NCBI GenBank assembly: GCA_963809385.1
Contig: CAWEJL010000011.1
Coordinates: 40,132-104,131 of the forward strand
Reading direction: 5' to 3'
Length of the DNA stretch: 64,000 bases
DNA from: JAKAIY01 sp963809385
Lineage (GTDB): Bacteria; Chloroflexota; Ktedonobacteria; Ktedonobacterales; JADMIN01
Shown: positions 1 through 9,063 of the stretch, piece by piece
Layout of the letters: each line of letters begins with the position of its first letter
Numbering within the stretch: position 1 is the first letter of the stretch
Notes under the pieces: generated by a model
What the model was told of the DNA's origin: nothing
Seen by the model: only the letters and a program-made list of their open reading frames with translations
Databases searched by the model: none
Translations under genes and position numbers: made by a program

Positions 1-1123
1 CCGACTCGGAATCGGTCTCGATCAGACCGCCGCCCAGCGCCTCGTCACCATCGGGACCGCCGTAGAAAACGGCGGCCTGGCCGGGCGTGATGGCGCGCAG
101 CGGCTCGTCGCAGCGCACCAGCGCGCGTCCGTCGCCCAGCGGCGTCACCGTGGCGGGCGCGGGCGCCGCCTTGTAGCGCGTCTTGACCAGCGCGGCGAAC
201 GGCCCGGCGGGTGCGCGCCCCGATGTCCATGTCGTCTCGCGCACCGTGAACTCCGTCTGGTCGAGGTGGGCAGCGGCGCCAACGATTAGCGCGTTGCGGT
301 CAGCGTCCAGCCGCAGGACGTGCAGCGGCTTGGGTGATGAGATACCCAGCCCTTTGCGCTGGCCGACGGTGTAGTAGGCCAGCCCCTCGTGCACGCCAAT
401 CCGCGCGCCGGACTCGTCGAGGATCGGCCCCGGCTGTGGCGCGGCGCGCCCAGTGGAGTCCGCGTAGCGCCGCATGAAGCCGCGATAGTCGTTGGCGGCG
501 ACGAAGCAGATCTCCTGGCTCTCGGCCTTGCTGGCCACGGGCAGCCCGCGCTCAGCGGCCATCGCCCGCACCTCCGGCTTGGTGAACTCGCCGAGCGGGA
601 AGAGCGCGTGGCGCAGTTGCTCCTGCGAGAGGACGTGCAGCACGTAGGACTGGTCCTTGGCGCGGTCCGACGCCATGCGCAGGCGGCGCAGGCCGGTCAG
701 CGGATCGTCATCCAGGCGGACGTAGTGGCCGGTGGCCAGATAGTCGGCGCCGAGGGCCAGCGCGCGCTCCAGCAGCAGGGTGAAGCGGATGTGGCGGTTG
801 CAGCGCAGGCAGGGATTGGGCGTGCGACCCGCGAGATATTCCTCGTAGAAGAAGTCCACAATCTCGCGCTGGAAGGGTTGCTCGACGTTGATGACGTAGA
901 ACGGGATGTCCAGCTTGGCGGCCACGCGGCGCGCGTCGCCGACGGCCTCCAGCGAGCAGCACTTGTTCTCGGCGACTAGCTCGACCCCGTCATTATCTAC
1001 CGTCGTTGGCTCCGACCACAGGCGCAGCATGATGCCCACGACATCATAGCCCTGCTCCTTGAGCAACGCGGCGGCGACGGAGCTATCCACGCCACCACTC
1101 ATGCCAACCACTACGCGCGTCAT
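1..1123 (-). CDS. mnmA: tRNA-specific 2-thiouridylase MnmA (C-terminus cut by window edge)
   Basis: MnmA makes the 2-thio group of s2U34 in the wobble position of Lys, Glu and Gln tRNAs, using ATP and a sulfur relay. The protein starts at the ATG at 1123 and stays open for 374 codons to the window edge. The family is about 360-380 residues long, so only a few residues are missing. The N-terminus carries the PP-loop GMSGGVDSS. The two catalytic cysteines lie in GRTPNPCLRCN and in SQEICFVA. The visible C-terminal part reads as the usual beta-barrel end (AVFYGG, LGGGLIE). The gene is read away from the CPBP protease gene, which lies upstream on the same strand with a gap of about 156 bp. Confidence 0.95.
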   Translation of the reverse strand, partial: MTRVVVGMSGGVDSSVAAALLKEQGYDVVGIMLRLWSEPTTVDNDGVELVAENKCCSLEAVGDARRVAAKLDIPFYVINVEQPFQREIVDFFYEEYLAGRTPNPCLRCNRHIRFTLLLERALALGADYLATGHYVRLDDDPLTGLRRLRMASDRAKDQSYVLHVLSQEQLRHALFPLGEFTKPEVRAMAAERGLPVASKAESQEICFVAANDYRGFMRRYADSTGRAAPQPGPILDESGARIGVHEGLAYYTVGQRKGLGISSPKPLHVLRLDADRNALIVGAAAHLDQTEFTVRETTWTSGRAPAGPFAALVKTRYKAAPAPATVTPLGDGRALVRCDEPLRAITPGQAAVFYGGPDGDEALGGGLIETDSES

Positions 1124-1279
1124 CTCGCCTGCCTCGCCCCTGTCACCTGTCAAAACGCCTCATCCTGGGTCGGGGCCATCCACGAGCGCGCGAGCAGGCC
1201 CTAACTAGCGAAGTATACGACACGCGGGAGGTAGACAGGTATGCCGCAACGCGCGCCGGACGGGCGGCGCGCCTGCCGC

Positions 1280-2128
1280 TCATCCGGCGGTTTGCGCCGC
1301 CTGAGCCATCGCTGGCTGCCGAACCAGGCGCTTCCCATACCGAGCGACGACAAGCGCGACAACCACCCATAAGGCTACGGCGTATGCCCAATACCACGCG
1401 GTTTCTTGAGCGGGCGATATCCCCACGGGATCGAACACGACCAGGGAAGCCGTCATGCTCACGTGCATAATCTGGGCCAATAGCAAGCTATCGGTGTTGG
1501 AATAGACCCAGGAGATGAGAACCCTCATAGCCGTGACTATGGCGATGAAGGAGAGAAAGAAGGGCAGCCAGTAGGCTCCGTGTGGGGCGGCGGCCCCGAG
1601 ATAATCAACCACAGGCGCATGCCATAATCCCCACAGCACACCAAGCAAGAGTGCGGCGGCCAGCGCGCTTCGTCGCGCTTGCATCCTGGGGAAGGCGTAG
1701 CCCGTCCATCCGATCTCCTCGATAATGCCGGGAATGCCAAACAGAATGCCGATCAAGAAAAGCTTCGGAGTGAAGGCAGGGGAGACCAGCGCGCTAAAGC
1801 CCAGCAGAACAGCCAGGGCGAGAACTGGAGGCGTCAGAATAGCCACTGCGTACCAGAGTGGACTCACGCGCCAGCGCCCCATGCGAGCGAACAGCTTCCT
1901 CAGGCCACTGCTGCCGTCAAGAACGCCGGTCAACACAAGCGCCGTGAGAAGCACGCCCATATCCAGGATGGGGAACAGGATAAACTCCGCGTCACTCGCC
2001 TGCTCGGTCCCGCCACGCAGGAGCTTCGGCCCCACCACAACCAAAAAGCTGCCATAGGAAATGAGGAGAACCAGGACAAAGTACGTGATGACTGGATAAC
2101 GCTGCAGAAAAATCCTTGCCGTCCGCAT
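1280..2128 (-). CDS. CPBP family intramembrane glutamic endopeptidase
   Basis: This 282-residue protein has about eight hydrophobic stretches and the CPBP (Abi/Rce1-like) motifs EEIGWTGYAFPRM near residue 135 and GVLWGLWHAP about 25 residues later. Motif 1 supplies the two glutamates and motif 2 the histidine of the active site in this membrane metal-independent protease family. Substrates of bacterial CPBP proteins are mostly unknown; some are tied to peptide or bacteriocin immunity. The family assignment is firm but the target here cannot be inferred. The gene stands alone between mnmA and the divergent nucleotidyltransferase gene. The 310 bp from 2129 to 2438 hold no further gene that I can support. 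Confidence 0.85.
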   Translation of the reverse strand: MRTARIFLQRYPVITYFVLVLLISYGSFLVVVGPKLLRGGTEQASDAEFILFPILDMGVLLTALVLTGVLDGSSGLRKLFARMGRWRVSPLWYAVAILTPPVLALAVLLGFSALVSPAFTPKLFLIGILFGIPGIIEEIGWTGYAFPRMQARRSALAAALLLGVLWGLWHAPVVDYLGAAAPHGAYWLPFFLSFIAIVTAMRVLISWVYSNTDSLLLAQIMHVSMTASLVVFDPVGISPAQETAWYWAYAVALWVVVALVVARYGKRLVRQPAMAQAAQTAG

Positions 2129-2438
2129 GGCGCAACCTCACGATTCTGTTCCCAATGAACCGCGCTGATGTCTTATGATGATCCTTGCCCAATCAACTGG
2201 CAGGGGTATTACGCATGGCACGACGGTCATCCCTGCCGAGCGATTCAAAGCGTAGATCTGACAGCAGCATTGTTATCCCCGAGCGCTCGCTTTGTCAAAC
2301 AGCGCGCAGTTGTGGTGATATGGCCCTTCATAGCGCTGGCGCCGCCCCTCGCTTCATCTGGCTGAGCAAGCCTTGTACACTATGGGAGACGCCTTGCCTC
2401 GCTGCGAGAAGCGCTTCAAGAAGAAGGTGTGGACGTCT

Positions 2439-3362
2439 ATGAGCGACACGCAACCTCATTCGCAACCCGATCTACGCCTGGAGGCGCTCCCGCCACTCCC
2501 GCAGTCACAGACGGTACGCGACATCGCGCCCAGGCTGTGGCGGGACGAGCGGGTTGTGGCGATCTGGCTGGGTGGCAGCCTCGCCGCAGGGACCGCTGAC
2601 CAGTACAGCGATATTGATATGCGTCTGGCTGTCGCGCCTTCCGACATCACGAGCTGGGAAGCGCCCGATCTCGATACCTTCCTGGGCGGCCCGCCGCTGG
2701 CCAGGCAATTCGTGCGCTTCGAGGAAAGCTCTTTCCTGCATCACCTGATCGTGCAGAACGGCGACATTCTCGACCTCCTCGTACAGAGCGCTGAGGTCAA
2801 TCTGGGCTCAGAGGCCGTGCTGGTTCTCGGATGTCGTAGCGATGCGTTCGCCGGGCGGCTCGACTCCAGCAATCGTGCGCCCACACCTGAGCGCGCGCCG
2901 GTGACCAGCGACGCCGTGCGTGACCTGGTCGTCAACTTCTGGGTCAACAGCCACAAGCATCGCAAGGTGCTGCATCGCAATCTCGATCTGATGTTCCCAG
3001 CCGCCGCATACACGAACTGGAGCATGCTGATGCGTCTGTGGTACATCGAAGCCACTGGCTACGATACCACCCCAAGCCACTTCACCGGCATACACGGCCT
3101 CACCGAGCTGGTGCGGGCTGTCGAGCAGGCGCATGGGGCCGAGCCGCTGGCGCTGTGCGGCATGCCGGCGCGCAATCGCGAGGAGATTTGTGAGGCGATC
3201 GAGCGTCATCGGGAGATTGTCACGCAGCTTGGGCGGCGCCTGGCTGATCGGTATGGCTTCGAATATCCGGCGGCGCTGGAGGAGGTGACCCGCCTGGATT
3301 GGAGCGCGTTTCGCGCGGCCACAGACGGCGCCGCGCCACCTCGCGCAAACTCAGGCGGGTGA
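2439..3362 (+). CDS. Nucleotidyltransferase-domain protein (MNT/LinB-like)
   Basis: The N-terminal domain has the polymerase-beta-type nucleotidyltransferase signature GGSLAAGTADQYSDIDMRL, that is GGS followed by a D-x-D pair that binds Mg-nucleotide. The rest is helical, as in antibiotic nucleotidyltransferases such as LinB and AadA-like proteins. The open frame begins at 2373, but the ATG at 2439 is preferred because AAGAAGG lies upstream and the first 22 residues look non-conserved. That gives 307 residues. It could modify an antibiotic or be a stand-alone regulatory nucleotidyltransferase; the sequence does not decide. It converges with dnaA, whose stop is 59 bp away. Confidence 0.75.
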   Translation: MSDTQPHSQPDLRLEALPPLPQSQTVRDIAPRLWRDERVVAIWLGGSLAAGTADQYSDIDMRLAVAPSDITSWEAPDLDTFLGGPPLARQFVRFEESSFLHHLIVQNGDILDLLVQSAEVNLGSEAVLVLGCRSDAFAGRLDSSNRAPTPERAPVTSDAVRDLVVNFWVNSHKHRKVLHRNLDLMFPAAAYTNWSMLMRLWYIEATGYDTTPSHFTGIHGLTELVRAVEQAHGAEPLALCGMPARNREEICEAIERHREIVTQLGRRLADRYGFEYPAALEEVTRLDWSAFRAATDGAAPPRANSGG

Positions 3363-3421
3363 GTATAGTGGTCGCTTAACCTTGCCAGCCCTCAGCAACC
3401 GATAGCGTGGGGCCGTTAGTC

Positions 3422-5008
3422 TTAATCGCTGCGTCCGGAGTGGAGGGCCGCCTGGGCGGCGGTGACGTCGGCGCGAGCGCGGGCGTCCTCGGCGATGCGC
3501 TTGGCGACGGCGGAGCAGCCGTGCATGATGGTGGTGTGGTCGCGGCCGCCAAGCTGCGCGCCGATCTGGAAGAGCGAGAGGCCGGTTTCCTCGCGCATCA
3601 GGTACATCGCCACCTGGCGCGCCCAGGCTACCTGACGCTCGCGCGACTTGCCCAGCAGCGCCTCGGTCGGAACGGCGAAGCGAGCGGAGACAGTGGCCAG
3701 CACAGCGGCGGCGTCCACCGGGCGGCTGGCCTGGCGCTCCTGGCGCATGGGGCCCAGCGCGCGCGCGACGGTCTGCGCGTCGAGCGGCGCGCCCATCGTC
3801 CGCGCCCAGATAGCGACACGCTTGAGCTCGCCCTCCAGCTCGCGGATGCTCTCGCAATCGGGCCGCGCCACCTGCTCCAGCGCATCCTCTGGCGCCTGGA
3901 TATCCAACTCGATGGCCTTCGCCCGCAGAATCGCCAGGCGCTCCTCGAAGGCGGGCGGCTGGATGTCCACCATCAGGCCCCACTCGAAACGCGAGCGCAA
4001 GCGGTCATGGAGCTGGGGCATCGCGCGTGGCGGGCGGTCGCTGGTTAGCACGATTTGCTTGTTGGCCTCGTGCAGCCAGTTGAACGTATGGAAAAACTCT
4101 TCTTCAGTCGAGTCGCGCCCGGCGATGAAGTGCACGTCGTCCACCAGCAGCGCGTCCACCGTGCGGTAGCGCTCGCGGAAGGAGGGCGTGGCGTGGCGGC
4201 GGATGGCCTCGACGATCTCGTTGGTGAATTGCTCCGCCGTCACGTAGGCGACGCGCAGACCACGCGAGGTGAGCTGGCGGCCAATCGCATAGAGCAGGTG
4301 CGTCTTGCCCAGGCCCACGCCGCCCCAGATCAGCAGCGGATTATAGCGCTCTCCGGGCGCGCGTGCGACCTCCTGCGCGGCGGCGTGGGCGAAGCGGTTG
4401 CCTGGCCCGACGATGAAGGTCTCGAAGGTGAAACGCGGGTTCACGTCCGCGCCCTGTTCACTGGGCGGGCGGGAGTTGGAGCGTAGCGGCCCTGACGCTG
4501 GCGCGCGGGAGGCGCTGGCGGCGGGGAGCGGCGCGCGCAGAGGACCGCTGGCCGGGCCGCTCGATAACCCGAGCAGCGGTGGCTGGGAAACGCGAAGCTC
4601 TGCCCGATCGGCGCCGCCGCGCGAGGGTGGCGCGACGCGCGGCATTGCGGGGGCGGCGGCGCTCTGCGCGCGCTCGGGGCGCACGGGCGCACGGCGGCGG
4701 GTCGCGCCTGTGGCGCGGGGTGGCCGTGCAGGCTCGTCATCGTGGTCGGGGCGGGCGATGCCGGAAGCGTTGATCTCGAAGCGCACCTCGGTGGGCGCGC
4801 CAATGACCTGGCTGACGGCGGCGCGGGTAATGTCTTCAAAACGCCGCGTGAGATGCTCGGCGGCGAAGCTGTTGGAGACGGATACGACCAGTGTGCGCCC
4901 GGTCAGCGCGACCCCAGTGGCGCCGCGAAACCAGGTTGTGTACGCGCCCTGAGACACGCGCTCCCGTATGCGCTCGAGCGCGGCCTGCCAGACCTGACGG
5001 GCATCCAT
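3422..5008 (-). CDS. dnaA: Chromosomal replication initiator DnaA
   Basis: DnaA binds 9-bp boxes at oriC and melts the origin as an ATP-bound filament. Starting at the ATG at 5008, behind GGAGGCGGCGAG, the protein has 528 residues. Domain I begins VWQAALERIRE and includes the typical TWF motif. Domain II is an unusually long (about 100 residue) Pro/Ala/Arg-rich linker. Domain III has Walker A GGVGLGKTHLL, Walker B LLVDDVHFI and a sensor in LTSDRPPR. Domain IV ends with the box-binding signature GRDHTTIMHGC. The frame stays open 80 codons upstream of 5008, but that stretch covers the promoter and is not conserved. dnaN, recF and rpmH are not adjacent. Confidence 0.96.
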   Translation of the reverse strand: MDARQVWQAALERIRERVSQGAYTTWFRGATGVALTGRTLVVSVSNSFAAEHLTRRFEDITRAAVSQVIGAPTEVRFEINASGIARPDHDDEPARPPRATGATRRRAPVRPERAQSAAAPAMPRVAPPSRGGADRAELRVSQPPLLGLSSGPASGPLRAPLPAASASRAPASGPLRSNSRPPSEQGADVNPRFTFETFIVGPGNRFAHAAAQEVARAPGERYNPLLIWGGVGLGKTHLLYAIGRQLTSRGLRVAYVTAEQFTNEIVEAIRRHATPSFRERYRTVDALLVDDVHFIAGRDSTEEEFFHTFNWLHEANKQIVLTSDRPPRAMPQLHDRLRSRFEWGLMVDIQPPAFEERLAILRAKAIELDIQAPEDALEQVARPDCESIRELEGELKRVAIWARTMGAPLDAQTVARALGPMRQERQASRPVDAAAVLATVSARFAVPTEALLGKSRERQVAWARQVAMYLMREETGLSLFQIGAQLGGRDHTTIMHGCSAVAKRIAEDARARADVTAAQAALHSGRSD

Positions 5009-5080
5009 CTCGCCGCCTCCGGGGAAACGCGCGTACGCGCGATCCGTCCGCCGCAGTGTGGTTTGGGGAAACCGATAGTG

Positions 5081-5111
5081 CAGTGTAGCACTGTCCTTGC
5101 GGGGGTGTAAA
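5081..5111 (-). promoter_or_regulatory. Probable dnaA sigma-70 promoter with an overlapping palindrome
   Basis: On the minus strand TTTACA (5111-5106) is followed after 18 bp by TACACT (5087-5082), a good -35/-10 pair about 75 bp upstream of the dnaA start. The -10 lies inside the perfect palindrome CAGTG-TAG-CACTG (5081-5093), which could be an operator. The rest of the 263 bp between dnaA and the anti-sigma gene holds no cluster of DnaA boxes. Confidence 0.5.
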
Positions 5112-5271
5112 TAACCGATTGTACTGGATACTGAGCCAGAAGTACGGGCTGGGGTCGCCCGCGATCTAGCGGAGAAGGACAGCCGGCGTAGCCAACCGGC
5201 ATAGCCTCCAGTATCTGAGACAAACGACTGGGCGCGCGCGCGCGTCACGCCCTATCCCCAGGTGGGGCGCC

Positions 5272-6912
5272 TCAGATACCACAGGTGAACGGCTGGGGGA
5301 CAGATCCCTTTGTCCAGCCAGATGACGGGGAACTGGTGTTGAACCGCGACGCCGATTGCGCCGCCGGCTCGAAGATAATCCAGGTGTAGGTAACTTTGTA
5401 GGGCGCGCAGACCGCTGAAGAGATATAGGGCTGCGCGCTCCCAGCGCCGCCGGGTGAAGTGAGCGAGTTTGCTTCCACAAATATTGCTACGACCTCGCCG
5501 GTGATAACATCGGCGTAGACATGCTCTGGCAGCGCCGTATCCACGCGATAGAGGTCATAGACCTTCATGCTGTGGTCGCCTGGCGGCGTGATCGTGGTGG
5601 TTCTTAGATACCAAAGCTGGCCTGTGCCAAGGAATGTTTCCGCTGTGTAAGCGATCTCCGTAACGCCATGCGGCGTTGACTTGTACAGTGTGGGGCCTTT
5701 GAGAGTCTGATAGACCTTGTGGATCCAATCGAGCCGCACACCTGCGCCATCGGAGGCCGTGATCTCGGTCACATCCAGGCCTCCCGACGGGCTGGTGACC
5801 GTCGCGTTACGCGAACGCGTGTCCCCACTGAGCGTGACATCCCAGTTCCAGACCTGCCCGTCCGTCCCCATCACGCTTGCGATGGAGCGAAGCAGCGATC
5901 CGGTGTGTGGCGAGCCAATCGCGACGCGCGGCATGGCATACGGCATATCCATCGAGAGACTGACAAGCCGAAGCTCAGTATCCACATCCGCCGTGGAGGC
6001 GCCCACGGCAGGCTGGGTATCGAGCAACAGGCGCGCATCGCCGCGTGTCTGCTCTACTCCGCGCCAACCAGGCCCCTCGACCATCTCCAACGCGCGCCAG
6101 GGATTACTCTGGCTGACCTGCCACGCCAGGTCCTGCGTCTGGGTCGCCTGACTGGTGTAGGCGCTAGCCTGCGAGCTGGCCGGCTGCTCGCGTAAGTGCA
6201 GCGTGCGCAGCGGCCCCGCGCTGAATATCCAGGTTACGTCCAGGAGGCGCTCGCCTTGCGTCAATGGTGTCACGGTGACAGCGTGCAGCCGCGCGCCATC
6301 CGGTAGGTAGGTCGGCGTGACTGGCGTGAACCTCAGGAGGGATGCGACGCCGCCCACCGCGCTTTTGGTCGCGTTGAGTGTATCGCCAGGTGGGATCGTA
6401 GGGGTCGGCGTCGCACTAGAGGGTTGCATAGTGGTGACCAGCGACGAGCGCATCAGCAGCCCCGCAGTGAGCGCGATCAGCAGCAGCGCCGCGATGGTAG
6501 GCAGCGCGCCGGTGAATGGCGCGCGCCAGTGGGAGCGCCTGCGCGTCGGCGCTGTGGAAGCGGGCGCGTCCGTATCGGGCAAGCGCACTTCGCGCAGCCG
6601 GACAGGGCCAATCCCGCGCGCGCGGCCCAACCGCTCACGCGAGACGGCGCTGGAAGCGTTATCCACGCGCCGCGCGCCCGCCAGCACCTTGTCAAAGACG
6701 CCCGCTGAGGGTGTGGTGCGGGGCAGCGCGGCCAGTGTGGCGCTCACGGAGCGCAGCGCGTCCAGCCGGGCGGAGCAGGCGGGGCAGGCGCTGAGGCGCG
6801 CCTCGATCTCGGCGCGTTCCTCACGCGGCGTCTCGCCATCGGCGTACATTGAGAGTTGGAGGGGGCTGATGTGCTCATGCGGATTGCGGGTTGAGCGCTC
6901 TGAGTGATTCAT
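5272..6912 (-). CDS. Membrane anti-sigma factor-like protein with zinc-finger N-terminus
   Basis: The 546-residue protein begins with a zf-HC2/anti-sigma zinc-finger-like segment (residues 15-60; YADGETPREERAEIEARL followed by CPAC). A basic and Pro-rich stretch leads to one membrane segment near residues 130-150 (IAALLLIALTAGLL). The remaining about 390 residues are predicted to be outside the membrane and are not assigned to a family; parts resemble LolA-like or MucB-like sensor folds only in general layout. Its ATG overlaps the stop of the sigma factor gene by four bases (ATGA), so the two are translationally coupled. By analogy it should hold the sigma factor inactive until a surface signal is sensed. 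Confidence 0.75.
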   Translation of the reverse strand: MNHSERSTRNPHEHISPLQLSMYADGETPREERAEIEARLSACPACSARLDALRSVSATLAALPRTTPSAGVFDKVLAGARRVDNASSAVSRERLGRARGIGPVRLREVRLPDTDAPASTAPTRRRSHWRAPFTGALPTIAALLLIALTAGLLMRSSLVTTMQPSSATPTPTIPPGDTLNATKSAVGGVASLLRFTPVTPTYLPDGARLHAVTVTPLTQGERLLDVTWIFSAGPLRTLHLREQPASSQASAYTSQATQTQDLAWQVSQSNPWRALEMVEGPGWRGVEQTRGDARLLLDTQPAVGASTADVDTELRLVSLSMDMPYAMPRVAIGSPHTGSLLRSIASVMGTDGQVWNWDVTLSGDTRSRNATVTSPSGGLDVTEITASDGAGVRLDWIHKVYQTLKGPTLYKSTPHGVTEIAYTAETFLGTGQLWYLRTTTITPPGDHSMKVYDLYRVDTALPEHVYADVITGEVVAIFVEANSLTSPGGAGSAQPYISSAVCAPYKVTYTWIIFEPAAQSASRFNTSSPSSGWTKGSVPQPFTCGI

Positions 6913-7616
6913 GATGTCCCCTCCTTTCGTAGCTCATCGTAGTAGCGGGCGAACAGGTCGCGCGCGCGGCTCAGCCGCACAGCCGCCGCCCCGGGCGAGA
7001 CGCCCATCGCCTCCGCGATCTCGTGATACGAGAGGCCTTGCAGACTACTCATCAGCAGACAGGTGGCGTACTTGGGTGGCATGCGACGCAGCGCGGCGGC
7101 GATGTGGTCGCGCTCGGCGACGCCCTCCAGCGCGGCCTGCGCGGCGGGCTGGGCGACATCGGGCGCGGGGCCGGAGTCGGGGTCATCGCTCGGACTGAGG
7201 GAGATGGCCAGCCCCAGGACGCGCCGGATACGTGAGCGGCGGCGCATCTGGTCCATGCAGAGATTCGTCGCGATGCGGTACAGCCAGGAGCGCAAGCTAC
7301 TTGGGTCGCGCAACTGATCGAGACGCGCGTAAGCCCGGATAAACACCTCCTGTGTCACATCGTCGGCGTCCTCCTGATTACCGAGCAGATGAAACACATA
7401 GGTGTGAATGGGACCGCTGTACTCGCGATAGATACCCGCGAGCAGAGCCTCGCCGGAAACCTCGCCAGATGACACAGGCGCTCCAGACTGACTGACCGCT
7501 CCGCGCAACTCACGTCCGGCGCCCCATGCGGGAAGCGAAGCAAGGGCCGCCCAGTGCGGCGTAGCCAGCGCAAGCCAGCGCGCCCACCCGCCCCGCGCAC
7601 CCAGGCAGCTTAGCAT
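6909..7616 (-). CDS. ECF RNA polymerase sigma factor (pair 1)
   Basis: This is a group 4 (ECF) sigma factor. Region 2 reads IYREYSGPIHTYVFHLLGNQ then DADDVTQEVFIRAY, and ends with WLYRIATNLCMDQMRRR. Region 4 has LRRMPPKYATCLLMSSLQG and the helix-turn-helix SYHEIAEAMGVSPGAAAVRLSRA. The true start is uncertain: the frame is open from 7667. The ATG at 7616 has GAGGAG just upstream and is given here, but about 60 residues before region 2 look unconserved, so a start further in is possible. It directly precedes and overlaps the anti-sigma gene, the usual arrangement. Confidence 0.85.
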   Translation of the reverse strand: MLSCLGARGGWARWLALATPHWAALASLPAWGAGRELRGAVSQSGAPVSSGEVSGEALLAGIYREYSGPIHTYVFHLLGNQEDADDVTQEVFIRAYARLDQLRDPSSLRSWLYRIATNLCMDQMRRRSRIRRVLGLAISLSPSDDPDSGPAPDVAQPAAQAALEGVAERDHIAAALRRMPPKYATCLLMSSLQGLSYHEIAEAMGVSPGAAAVRLSRARDLFARYYDELRKEGTS

Positions 7617-7735
7617 GCGCTCCTCGTCTTTCCACATGTGGCGGGATGGGTGCGCTCGAGCGCCCATCCTCTCACGTTCCTGACGCGAGTCGCAGGACCT
7701 GATTTACAGGGAGCGCGCCTCCAACGGTTGAATGA

Positions 7736-9034
7736 CTACGCGCCCAACAGCGCGGGCAGCCGCAGCGCTAGCCGCCAGTCGCCGCTGACGCTCAGCCGCC
7801 GGGTGGCCATCGCCCAGCGGGGATCGAGCCGCTCCGTGGCCACGCTCGCCCAGTCGGCGGCGGTCGAGCGCAGCGTCAGCGCCGCTGCGGCGGCTCGCCC
7901 GCGCTTGACGGTCGCGGCGCCCCGCTCGACAGCCAGGAACCACGGCTCAGCGTCGCTGAATTCCCACTGGATCGGGCCGGGAAAGCTTGATGGCGCCTGC
8001 GTGACCGCTACCCGCTCCAGCGCCTCGAAGAGCAACGCCATGCTCGACTCGTTGACCTCCAGTGGCACGGCGTCGCCCACCATCCCGACGCGCATCAACG
8101 CCAGCGCCCGCGCGGCCTGGGCGCTAGGCGGGTCATCCGCCCCCAGCTTGACCAGCGCGACCACCTCGGATGGCTGGATGCCCGCGCGGGCGAGCTTGGC
8201 CTCCAGCGATTTCAGGCTGAAGGCGTAGAGGTCTTCGATGTTGATGTCGAACGCGCGCAGGTAGTCGAAGTCCAGCCGGGGGGGCGTCAGCACACTGACC
8301 GCCCACGGCAGCACGCGGTTGAGCGTGCGGATGACGGCGCGCTTGATGAATGGCGACCCTGCCACCAGCTCGCCTAGCGTCTGGATGCCGAACGCCATGT
8401 GCCGCGACTCGTCACGCGCGATGTGCGCGATGCCCTCGCGGAAGCCGGGCATTACATCGAACTTCGTCAGGTAGTCGAGCATGAAACGCTGGCCAGGATG
8501 CGCCAATGTGCCTTCGACGACGATGTGATACAGCGCGATGCACTGGGCGTAGAGCGGCATGTTCGTGGGCTGGCGGCGAAGCTGATCGGTCAGGCGGTCC
8601 AGCTCGGCGAAGACGCGGCGAAAGCCGGGCGTTAGCTCCGGGCGGACGGACTCCAGCACCTCGTCGTAGCTCTTTCCCTCGCCCATCACCTCGCGCATGA
8701 AACGGTCGAAGAAGACGTGATGCCGGGCCTCGTCCACGATCTGTGTGGTGAGGAAGATGCGCTGCTCCTGGGTGGGCGCCGCCGTTACGAACGGGGCTAG
8801 CGTCCGCGCGACGGCCTCTTCGCCGTGGACGAACATCGAATAGTTCCAGCGCGAGGCCTCCCGTTGCTTGGGCGTCAGCTTCTCGCGCCAGTCTACAGCG
8901 TCCTGGCTCAGGTCAATGGCGAAGGCGCTCCAGTTTCCGCCCTCCCAGAGCTTGTAGAGCCGGGTGAGGTCAATGGCTGGCCCGGCCTGGTCAAGATCAA
9001 TCTCCGCGCCTGGGTCAGCCGTCTCATGCGCCAT
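7736..9034 (-). CDS. R2-like ligand-binding oxidase (R2lox-like) fused to an SCP2-like domain
   Basis: The first about 290 residues form a ferritin-like carboxylate-bridged dimetal domain. From the ATG at 9034 (GGAGG five bases upstream) the ligands are E72 in GEEAV, E102 and H105 in DEARHH, E174 in VVEGT, and E209 and H212 in DESRH. V75 and Y169 sit at the spacing of the Val-Tyr ether cross-link pair of R2lox (compare mycobacterial Rv0233), which points to a Mn/Fe oxidase and away from a reductase R2. Residues about 320-432 resemble an SCP2 sterol-carrier domain: WFLAVERGAATVKRG, a middle Thr/Ser strand and a final GDWRLALRLPALL. R2lox proteins bind a long-chain fatty acid, so a lipid-carrier domain makes sense. 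The SCP2 call is by eye. Confidence 0.75.
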   Translation of the reverse strand: MAHETADPGAEIDLDQAGPAIDLTRLYKLWEGGNWSAFAIDLSQDAVDWREKLTPKQREASRWNYSMFVHGEEAVARTLAPFVTAAPTQEQRIFLTTQIVDEARHHVFFDRFMREVMGEGKSYDEVLESVRPELTPGFRRVFAELDRLTDQLRRQPTNMPLYAQCIALYHIVVEGTLAHPGQRFMLDYLTKFDVMPGFREGIAHIARDESRHMAFGIQTLGELVAGSPFIKRAVIRTLNRVLPWAVSVLTPPRLDFDYLRAFDINIEDLYAFSLKSLEAKLARAGIQPSEVVALVKLGADDPPSAQAARALALMRVGMVGDAVPLEVNESSMALLFEALERVAVTQAPSSFPGPIQWEFSDAEPWFLAVERGAATVKRGRAAAAALTLRSTAADWASVATERLDPRWAMATRRLSVSGDWRLALRLPALLGA

Positions 9035-9063
9035 ATTCGCCTCCAGCCGCCACATCGCGGCGC

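Noticed and set aside
5009..5271. Possible oriC next to dnaA
   Set aside because: No cluster of TTATCCACA-like boxes and no AT-rich unwinding region. Single box-like strings such as TTATCCACG at about 6660 lie inside genes.
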